A DNA stretch of 64,000 nucleotides from Evansella vedderi (GTDB lineage: Bacteria > Bacillota > Bacilli > Bacillales > Salisediminibacteriaceae): the NCBI RefSeq assembly GCF_030813435.1, contig NZ_JAUSUG010000007.1, forward strand, positions 62,001-126,000, read 5' to 3'. Every line of letters begins with the position of its first letter. Position 1 is the first letter of the stretch. Shown here piece by piece: positions 27,825 to 34,776 of the stretch. The position numbers and the translations under genes were made by a program. The notes under the pieces are model-generated. The model was not told the DNA's origin. It ran no database searches and worked only from the letters and a program-made list of their open reading frames with translations.

Positions 27825-28526
27825 ATGATAATTGAAATGTGGACAGATTTTGCTTGACCATTTTGCTATATTGGCAAGAGGCATCTGGAGGATGCTCTTA
27901 AACAAATAGAAGGACCAATAGAAGTGGTGTACCGCTGTTTCGAATTAGATCCAACGGCAGAGCGTGATATTGATTATAATATTTACGAAAAATTAGCTTC
28001 GAAGTACGGCATGAGCGTGGAACAAGCTAGAGGGAGCGTACAAAATATGGTCAAAATGGCAAAAGAAGCGGGATTAGATTTTCAGATGGATACGCTCGTA
28101 TTAACGAATACCTTTGATGCCCATCGATTGACCATGTTTGCTAAAAGAAAGGGTCTTATGCAAGAAATGACCGAGCGAATTTTGAAGGCACACTTTACAG
28201 AATCCATGCATATTGGTGATCATACAACTCTAGTTAATTTAGCTGCTGAAGTTGGTTTGAACCGTGAAGAAGTGTCAGAAATGCTTAAAAGTACTAATAT
28301 GAGTGAAGAGGTCCAAAAAGACAAAGAGGCAGCTTCCAAAATAGGGGTCAATAGCGTACCCTTCTTCCTAGTTAATCGTAAATATGCCATTACTGGAGCG
28401 CAGCCAACCAATGTCTTTGTAGAGGCCTTGCAAAAAATCAAGGCTGAGGATGTATCTTTGGGGAGTAGTAAGGAACAAGAGGGGGTTCGTATCGACTCCA
28501 AAAAAGGAAATAAAAGGTTGATCTAA
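27825..28526 (+). CDS. Selenocysteine-containing FrnE/DsbA-like oxidoreductase; in-frame UGA at 27855-27857 read as Sec11
   Basis: Read through the TGA from the ATG at 27825 (TGGAGGG 7 nt upstream), this is a complete 233-residue FrnE-type DsbA protein. The UGA replaces the first Cys of the canonical CPFCYIGK active site: WTDFAUPFCYIGKRHLEDAL (U11, C14). The rest is a normal FrnE: YRCFELDP, FDAHRLTMFAKRKG, GVNSVPFFLVNRKYAITGAQ with the cis-Pro in SVPFF. A 9-bp hairpin with one bulge lies 18 nt after the UGA. Without readthrough only 10 residues would be made. Known family members are thiol oxidoreductases or isomerases. A role in redox defence is inferred from the two other Sec genes nearby. 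Confidence 0.92.
27876..27899 (+). promoter_or_regulatory. Candidate bacterial SECIS hairpin of the FrnE-like gene
   Basis: AAGA-(G bulge)-GCATC pairs with GATGC-TCTT, with a 5-nt loop TGGAG. A G is in the second loop position, 30 nt after the UGA, matching the bacterial SECIS pattern. Confidence 0.75.
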
Positions 28527-28531
28527 ATAGT

Positions 28532-28568
28532 AAAAACTGTGGGAGTACGCCTGTGTCCCACAGTTTTT
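28532..28568 (+). terminator. Rho-independent terminator after the Sec-FrnE gene
   Basis: AAAAACTGTGGGA and TCCCACAGTTTTT form a perfect 13-bp stem with an 11-nt loop and a closing T run. Confidence 0.9.
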
Positions 28569-28572
28569 CTTA

Positions 28573-28734
28573 TTATTGATTACGATTATTGATGTCTCGA
28601 CCTTCGGCACCTACAGAAATATCCGTATTACTTGCTGCATTTTTATCATTATATCTTTTTGGAGTATTTGCCCCAATTAAATGCTTTGCTTTATGTTTTT
28701 CTTGGGCATTGGGGCTTCTAGGACTGCCCCCTAT
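28573..28734 (-). CDS. Possible small spore-type protein without a standard start codon (about 53 aa)
   Basis: On the minus strand an open stretch encodes GGSPRSPNAQEKHKAKHLIG, then ANTPKRYNDKNAASNTDISV, ending GAEGRDINNRNQ. The hydrophilic, Asn/Lys-rich, Cys-free composition resembles small spore proteins of Bacillaceae. The only codon at the expected start is ATA (28734-28732); there is no ATG/GTG/TTG before the in-frame TAA at 28740. Either an ATG-to-ATA change disabled it or it starts unusually. It directly follows another small frame on the same strand. Confidence 0.4.
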   Translation of the reverse strand: MGGSPRSPNAQEKHKAKHLIGANTPKRYNDKNAASNTDISVGAEGRDINNRNQ

Positions 28735-28737
28735 TTC

Positions 28738-28875
28738 TTAAATCCATTCAGCTGGAACTGGATTATTTTCTGCTAATGAGTAAGCTGCATTGATGGGCTT
28801 GTTCCAGCGTTTTACCCTTTTCCTCAAACTTTTTATCGGATTATCTATTGCACCATTTATATAGGATGTTAACAA
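28738..28875 (-). CDS. Possible small basic protein (45 aa, TTG start)
   Basis: A minus-strand TTG at 28875 has GTGAGGG 9 nt upstream. The product begins LTSYINGAIDNPIKSLRKRV and ends AAYSLAENNPVPAEWI; it is basic in the middle. It fills an otherwise empty 400-bp gap together with the frame at 28573. No family recognised. The weak start keeps confidence low. Confidence 0.4.
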   Translation of the reverse strand: MLTSYINGAIDNPIKSLRKRVKRWNKPINAAYSLAENNPVPAEWI

Positions 28876-28946
28876 CGAATGTAGCCCTCACATATTTAAA
28901 ATAATTAATGCAAAAGATATGGAGGTAAAGGTAAGGAGGGATAGAC

Positions 28947-29546
28947 TTGGATCTTCATTTTATTTGGAAAGGGATTGTAATTGTCTTTGGTGGAGTGCTT
29001 ATTTTACGGCTTGCCGGAAGGAAATCCATCTCTCAAATGACAGTTGCCCAGACTGTCATGATGATTGCTGTCGGGTCATTAATAATCCAGCCAGTGGGTG
29101 ACAGAAACATTTGGATTACGATGATCATTACATTGATACTTGTTATGACACTTCTCCTTATTGAATTTATTGCCATTAAAAATGATGCTCTTGAAAGTTT
29201 TTTTTATAGTAAACCAATTATTGTAATAGAGAATGGACAAATCCATGAAGAAAACTTAAAAAGGCTGCGGTTAACAGTGGATATGCTGGAGGTGCGGATG
29301 AGGCAGCAAAGCATACAAAAAATTAGTGATGTTCAATGGGCTACTATTGAACCAAACGGTCAATTAGGTTTTCTCCTAAAACCAGAAAAACAACCAGCTA
29401 CGAAAGAAGATATTCAAATGCTCCTTTCCATTTTAAAAGGAAGTAGGACAAATCAATCATTAATAAATTCAAGTGAATCTCGAAACTTATTTACAGAAGT
29501 TGTACATAAAAAACATGAAAAGCAACCTCCGGAACACTTAAATTGA
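28947..29546 (+). CDS. DUF421 / YetF-YdfR-type membrane protein
   Basis: 199 residues from a TTG start with AAGGAGGG 6 nt upstream. Three hydrophobic segments occupy roughly the first 75 residues (IVIVFGGVLILRLAGRKSIS, TVAQTVMMIAVGSLIIQPVG, MIITLILVMTLLLIEFIAI). The soluble YetF domain follows, with SKPIIVIENGQIHEENLKRL and VRMRQQSIQKISDVQWATIE. These proteins are abundant in spore formers, and some relatives affect spore germination. The exact role is not established. It lies 20 bp upstream of the ClC gene. Confidence 0.9.
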   Translation: MDLHFIWKGIVIVFGGVLILRLAGRKSISQMTVAQTVMMIAVGSLIIQPVGDRNIWITMIITLILVMTLLLIEFIAIKNDALESFFYSKPIIVIENGQIHEENLKRLRLTVDMLEVRMRQQSIQKISDVQWATIEPNGQLGFLLKPEKQPATKEDIQMLLSILKGSRTNQSLINSSESRNLFTEVVHKKHEKQPPEHLN

Positions 29547-29566
29547 GCAGCAAGGATGTATGATAA

Positions 29567-30845
29567 ATGTATAAATCATTGATAATAACCCTTTTCAAAT
29601 GGATCGTTTTTGGAGGGATGATTGGTATTATCGTTGGATCGACTACGGCTTTTCTCTTAAACACGAACGATTTACTGGGGGAGGTCCGTGAGCGTAATTC
29701 ATGGCTTATTCTATGTCTTCCTTTGGGCGGTATCGTTCTAGGTTATTTATATATGAACTTAGGAATTCGTGCTGGTACGGAATTATACAAAGGTAATAAC
29801 CTAGTTATTGGGAGTTCATGGCAATAATAAGATGCTGAAAAGATTGGGGCCTTTAGTCTATTTAGGTACATTTATTACAGTCATATTTGGTGGGTCTACA
29901 GGAAGAGAAGGGGCAGCTATTCAGATGGGTGGAAGCGTTGCTGAGGCTGTCAATCAATTCTTTAAAGTAAAGTTGATTGACACGAAGCTATTACTCATGA
30001 GTGGTATAAGTGCCGGATTTGGGGCAGCCTTTGGAGCTCCCATTACTGGTGCTATTTTTGGGATGGAAATGATTTCTTTAGGAAAGTTGAAATATGAAGC
30101 ACTTGTTCCTTGTACAGTGGCCAGCTTTGTTGGTCACTTTATTGCTGAAAAAACGTGGGGGGTGGAGCATGAAAAACTGATTATCCAAACAGTGCCGGAG
30201 CTCTCTGTTCTCTCCCTTGTAAAAGTGATTTTATTAGCAGGCATCTTTAGTCTAATAAGTGTTTTCTATTGCCAATTAAGACATGGAATCCAAAAAATTT
30301 CCGAGAAATATACAAAGAAAAATCATATGATGAGAGCCTTTCTTGGGGGAATAATTATTGTTGCTTTAACTTTTCTAGTGGGAACTTATGATTATAATGG
30401 CCGTGGGTTAGACATGCTTCAAGAGTCATTCATACACGAAGTACCCCCTTTTGCATTTCTAGCTAAACTGGTTTTTACGGCAGTAACCTTAGGAATGGGC
30501 TTTGTTGGCGGTGAGGCGATTCCTTTATTTTTTGTAGGGGCAACATTGGGGAATACTCTATATCAATTTGTTGATTTTCCCATGTCATTTCTCGCTGCCT
30601 ATGGTATGATTGCAACGTTTTGCGGCGGTGCCAATACACCTATTGCAGCCTTTCTTTTGGCGATGGAAATGTTTGATGGGAAAGGGGTAGAATACTTTTT
30701 CGTGGCCTGCTTTACTAGCTATATTATTTCAGGTCATGATGGGTTATGGCCCTCCCAAAAAATCTATGCACCAAAAAGTCGTTTATTTAATGTCACTGAC
30801 GGTGAAACAATTAAAAACGTGGAACAAAAGGAGAAATCAACATAG
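29567..30845 (+). pseudogene. ClC-family chloride channel/antiporter with a frameshift
   Basis: The first 81 or so residues (29567-29811; WIVFGGMIGIIVGSTTAFLL, ending TELYKGNNLVI) and the rest (from about 29810; VHGNNKMLKRLGPLVYLGTF and on) lie in different frames. They join seamlessly at the conserved GNN(L)VI..VHGNNK segment, near a GGG run. The selectivity motif GREGAAIQMGG and the later GGEAIPLFFVGATLGNTLYQ are intact. A single-base indel or sequencing error explains it. If real, the channel is inactivated. Homologues transport chloride or fluoride across the membrane. Confidence 0.85.
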
Positions 30846-30850
30846 AGAAC

Positions 30851-30880
30851 TAGGTGCTACTATTGTAGTACCTATTTTTT
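30851..30880 (+). terminator. Rho-independent terminator after the ClC gene
   Basis: AGGTGCTAC and GTAGTACCT form a 9-bp stem with loop TATT, followed by ATTTTTT. Confidence 0.85.
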
Positions 30881-30986
30881 CAATTTATGGACAAACTTTT
30901 TATTGGTAATGACATAGTAATTAAGGTTAAAATCAAAAGTGCAGTATAAAAAATTTGAAACCTATAACGTGAGGTAAGGGACAACT

Positions 30987-31787
30987 ATGAAATACTTGTA
31001 TTTATCCATCGGCTTATTCATTCTTATATTATTTTTATTTTCACCTGCAATTACTTCGTTACCTATTATGAAAAACTTTTTTGAAGAAGAAGTATCAGTG
31101 ACTAATGTAAATGAACAGAAAATAAATAGTGATTTGATAGGTAGGGTTAGTACTTTACAGGAAAAAAATCCAATCATCCGTGAGATAGCCCGGGAGTTTC
31201 AGGTCTATATGGTAGAAAATTTAGATGATATCTTAATACTAGTAAATAAAGAAAGGGCATTACCAGAGGATTATGTACCTTCCGATTTAGTAGAACCGGA
31301 CGTTCTCTTTTCATTTGACGAACCGTTACCACAACGACTCCTGCGTCAGGAAGCAGCAGAAGCACTAGAAGAATTATTTGAGGCTGCTGCAAAGGAAAAC
31401 ATTCACCTCTTTGCTGTGTCTGGCTTTCGTTCTTTTGAGCGCCAACAAGCCATTTTTGCTTTCAATTGGGAAACACATGGAGAGGAAAGGGCTAATCAGT
31501 ATAGTGCTCGAGCAGGTCATAGTGAGCATCAAACGGGACTAGCTATGGATATTACAAGTCAAAGTGTCAATTTTCAAATAAGTACATCATTTGGGGAGAC
31601 GGAAGAAGGAATATGGGTCAAGGAAAATGCTGCAAAGTTTGGTTTTATCATTCGTTATCCAGAAGGGAAAGAAGAAATTACGGGATACCACTATGAACCA
31701 TGGCATCTTCGGTATGTTGGGATAGATGCTGCAATGGAAATTGAAGAATTAGGAATAACCTTAGACGAATATATATTAGGGTATTGA
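30987..31787 (+). CDS. D-alanyl-D-alanine carboxypeptidase, VanY/M15B family
   Basis: 266 residues with an N-terminal membrane anchor (about residues 2-24). The M15B zinc site is visible: SARAGHSEHQTGLAMDIT (H and D ligands) and YHYEPWHLRYVG (catalytic E and third H). The loop SGFRSFERQQAIF is also typical. It trims terminal D-Ala from peptidoglycan stem peptides outside the membrane. Single gene, convergent with an L,D-transpeptidase gene across repeat A copy 2. Confidence 0.92.
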   Translation: MKYLYLSIGLFILILFLFSPAITSLPIMKNFFEEEVSVTNVNEQKINSDLIGRVSTLQEKNPIIREIAREFQVYMVENLDDILILVNKERALPEDYVPSDLVEPDVLFSFDEPLPQRLLRQEAAEALEELFEAAAKENIHLFAVSGFRSFERQQAIFAFNWETHGEERANQYSARAGHSEHQTGLAMDITSQSVNFQISTSFGETEEGIWVKENAAKFGFIIRYPEGKEEITGYHYEPWHLRYVGIDAAMEIEELGITLDEYILGY

Positions 31788-31848
31788 CCGGTATAAATAC
31801 TATTTTCATTGCTTTTCTTCTTTAAATATAGGGCTTCAAACTGTAAAG

Positions 31849-31999
31849 CGAGGCTGGGACATAACTAAAGTGTTTAATCGGAAATACGAACAATACACTA
31901 CCTTAGGGAAGTATATTTCCGAAGCGGGTAGATTGAACCTACATCTAGTTTGTTCGGATTTCTTATTAGTAAAAATACTTTTGTTCCAGCCTCGTTTTT
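31849..31999. repeat. Dispersed hairpin repeat, family A, copy 2
   Basis: About 151 bp with inverted ends CGAGGCTGGGACATAACTAA and TTTTGTTCCAGCCTCG. It shares long stretches with copy 1 at 21083-21239. It separates the convergent vanY-like and L,D-transpeptidase genes and probably terminates both. Confidence 0.88.
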
Positions 32000-32002
32000 A
32001 AT

Positions 32003-32977
32003 CTACCATTTCGCAGGTCTAGAAAATCCGTTAAAAGCATCAAAGTCTCCCCTATAAAAGCCTAATCTTCTTAGATTGTCATGAATCTCTTTTATTTTTT
32101 CCGGTGACATTTGGTTTTTGCTTTCTGATGGAAGTGAAGTGGTTAGTGTCGTTTGTTTTTCTTTAGATGCTTTATTTTCTTGGTCTACTTTTGCTGGAGG
32201 AGTTGAAGGCTTTTTAGGTGGATTTTTTAGGATGTTTATTGTTTTAGGTCCAACGATTCCGTCGATGGTAAGACCATAATCTTTCTGGAATGCTCGGACG
32301 GCTTTATCGGTCTCTTTATCAAATTTCTTTGTAATTTCTCCAATATGATAGCCTAAGTCTTTCAGTACTTGTTTTAGCTCTTTTACTTTATCACTGTTAC
32401 TCCCTAATCTTAGAACAGAATCCTTTATTACTGGTGTCGATTCCTTTACGGATTCTCCTTCCCCTACATTATAACCATTAGCCTTTGCAATACTGTCAAA
32501 GGATTTTGTTGATGAAACGATAATTACAGGTGTATTTTCCTTTACTTGATCAAAAAGCCATTTCACATCGTCGTTATGCATGCGAATACAGCCTGCACTG
32601 GCATATGTTCCAATGGAACTAGGGTTATTATTCCCATGGATAGCATAAGTAGTTCCCCAAGTTCCCCTTGCGTCAAGACCGAGCCAGCGATTACCTAATG
32701 GGTTGGCAGGGTCTCCACCCGGTATATTTTCCTTATAATAAGGTCGATTAACGATCTTATTAACAATAATGAAATTACCCTCTGGTGTTAATTCTGGACT
32801 TTTACCCGTTGCTACAGGAAAAACCCGATAAAGCTTTTCATTTTCATAGAATGCTAGTTCGTTCGTTGTTTTGTTTATGATGATGAATTGTCCATCTGCA
32901 GCCATTGTGGAAAGAGGAACTAAAAATGTGAACAAGAAACAAACAACCAATGAAAAAAGTAAAATCCTTTTTATCAT
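32003..32977 (-). CDS. L,D-transpeptidase (YkuD domain) with peptidoglycan-binding domain
   Basis: 324 residues: a signal peptide ending near AAA/D about residue 27, a YkuD domain (about 28-155) and a PG_binding_1 domain (about 190-245; LGSNSDKVKELKQVLKDLGY, DKAVRAFQKDYGLTIDGIVG). A Pro/Lys-rich linker and a short LRRLGFYRGDFDAF tail follow. The catalytic motif HGNN...YASAGCIRMH is intact with C130. It forms 3-3 cross-links or attaches groups in the cell wall or spore cortex. Confidence 0.93.
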   Translation of the reverse strand: MIKRILLFSLVVCFLFTFLVPLSTMAADGQFIIINKTTNELAFYENEKLYRVFPVATGKSPELTPEGNFIIVNKIVNRPYYKENIPGGDPANPLGNRWLGLDARGTWGTTYAIHGNNNPSSIGTYASAGCIRMHNDDVKWLFDQVKENTPVIIVSSTKSFDSIAKANGYNVGEGESVKESTPVIKDSVLRLGSNSDKVKELKQVLKDLGYHIGEITKKFDKETDKAVRAFQKDYGLTIDGIVGPKTINILKNPPKKPSTPPAKVDQENKASKEKQTTLTTSLPSESKNQMSPEKIKEIHDNLRRLGFYRGDFDAFNGFSRPAKW

Positions 32978-33225
32978 AACCTTGACAACCTCCCCTTATC
33001 TCTATGTCTTTCATCATATAAGACACCAGATTTCCAGAAAAAGTTTCTTCTTTTATTTAAAAAGGGCAACCTTGGCATGGTCTTATTTTGAAGGAGGAAT
33101 TGCAACAAACACAAACCGATATTCTACCAAAATTTACTTGTTACAATTTAATTACAAAAATACTATTATGATATAGTACTAGATTTGTTCAACCGAAAAA
33201 TAAATAAAAAGGGGAATGCCAAAGT

Positions 33226-34707
33226 ATGAAACTTACGAGAAAGACGTTATCACTATTTATTGCAATTATCTTGGTTTTCTCTTTATTTCCTATACAAAAT
33301 GTTGCAGAAGCAAATAATCCAAATCAAAGAAATGCTATTGCTCAGGCTACTGAAGCAGTTGAAAATGCAGAGCAGCAACGAACTTGGGAAACTGTTAATA
33401 TAGCTCAAAATGAGATTGATAGTCTTGGAAATGGAAGACCGATAAGAGATGATAAACAAAGGTTGCAAGACCGTTTGGAAATTGTAAAAATAGAGCTTAA
33501 TCAAAGGGAGTCGGAAAAAGAACCAATTGAAGAAGATCCTATTGAAGAGGACCCCGTAATAAAGGATCCAAATGAAGATGTATACCATATCGTTGTTTCA
33601 GGGGATACACTATGGCTCATATCCATTCAATATGGAGTAACTGTTAATGAAATTAAAGAATTAAATAACTTACAATCCGACGTGATTTTTGTTGGCCAAA
33701 AATTACTTATCTCAAAAGGGGATAAGGAGTCTGATCAAGACAAAGAATCAAAAGAATTAATAGTGTTGGGGTATTATACAAAGTATTGGAATAATGATCT
33801 AGGTTCTTATCATTCCCTAACTGCTAATCATCAATACCTAAATGCTATTGCAACAGCAAGTGTTGATATTAATTTCGATGGAAGTATTACTGGATTTATT
33901 CCACATGAAGGAATTGATTTTGCTAATCGTAATGATGTATTCATCTATGCAACATTCCAAAATCATTTCAATCCAGATCTAACAAGAGCGATTTTTACAA
34001 ATCCGTCACTACAGGAAACGGTAATCAATAATATGATTACTTTCGTAAAAGAGCATGGGTACAAGGGAGCTAACTTAAACTTTGAGAATATGTATGCTTC
34101 CGACCGTGAACGATTTAATGTTTTTGTGGAAAAAATGACAGAGGCCTTTCATAAAGAAGGGTTTCCTGTGATGGTTTCTGTTCCTGCCAAAACGTGTGAC
34201 TGCCCAACGTGGGCATGGAGTGGGACGTTTGACTTTGCATTTTTAGGTAACAGTAAAGTGGATTACATCCAAATCATGTCCTATGACCAACATGGTTCAT
34301 GGAGCCAGCCTGGTTCCATTGCTGGATACGATTGGATGAAGACTGTATTTAATTATGCAACGACACACATTCCTGCAGAGAAAATCCTAATGGGTCTACC
34401 AGCATACGGATACAGCTGGAATACATCAACGAATTCCGGTCATCAAGCACTTACGTTAAAACAAATTGATTCTATCATTGCAACGCACAACCCTGAGATC
34501 AAATGGGATGAGCATGAAAAAACTCCATATTTCCATTATGTAGATGGAGCGGGGCATAATCGTACAGTTTACTTTGAAAATGTAGATAGCCTTGCTTTGA
34601 AAACAAGCTTAGTACACGATTACAACCTTGCAGGTGTGTCCATGTGGCGCATGGGCCAAGAAAACGACAGTTTTTGGCCCGCTGTAAAAAAGGGACTAGA
34701 GAAATAG
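33226..34707 (+). CDS. Exported LysM-GH18 glycosidase (spore cortex/cell-wall hydrolase-like)
   Basis: 493 residues with a signal peptide ending AEA near residue 29. A helical charged region (30-90) and an acidic E/D/P linker follow, then one LysM (about 118-164) and a GH18 barrel (about 178-490; YYTKYWNNDLGSYHSL, VDYIQIMSYDQHGSW, GLPAYGYSWN). The layout resembles YaaH/SleL-type glucosaminidases. The catalytic strand reads GANLNFE (N283, N285, E287): the acid E is kept, but the Asp two before it in DxDxE is Asn. Transcribed alone; it ends in a strong hairpin. Confidence 0.9.
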   Translation: MKLTRKTLSLFIAIILVFSLFPIQNVAEANNPNQRNAIAQATEAVENAEQQRTWETVNIAQNEIDSLGNGRPIRDDKQRLQDRLEIVKIELNQRESEKEPIEEDPIEEDPVIKDPNEDVYHIVVSGDTLWLISIQYGVTVNEIKELNNLQSDVIFVGQKLLISKGDKESDQDKESKELIVLGYYTKYWNNDLGSYHSLTANHQYLNAIATASVDINFDGSITGFIPHEGIDFANRNDVFIYATFQNHFNPDLTRAIFTNPSLQETVINNMITFVKEHGYKGANLNFENMYASDRERFNVFVEKMTEAFHKEGFPVMVSVPAKTCDCPTWAWSGTFDFAFLGNSKVDYIQIMSYDQHGSWSQPGSIAGYDWMKTVFNYATTHIPAEKILMGLPAYGYSWNTSTNSGHQALTLKQIDSIIATHNPEIKWDEHEKTPYFHYVDGAGHNRTVYFENVDSLALKTSLVHDYNLAGVSMWRMGQENDSFWPAVKKGLEK

Positions 34708-34721
34708 GGAGTTTCATAATC

Positions 34722-34776
34722 GAGGGTGAGTCAAAAGGTTTAAAAACAATCTTTTGACTCACCCTCTCTCTTTTTT
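34722..34776. terminator. Strong terminator hairpin, repeat family B copy 1
   Basis: GAGGGTGAGTCAAAAG and CTTTTGACTCACCCTC form a perfect 16-bp stem with a 13-nt loop. Then come TCTCTTTTTT on the plus strand and the end of the minus-strand cyclase gene. Related hairpins are at 38158, 48254 and 63001. Confidence 0.9.
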
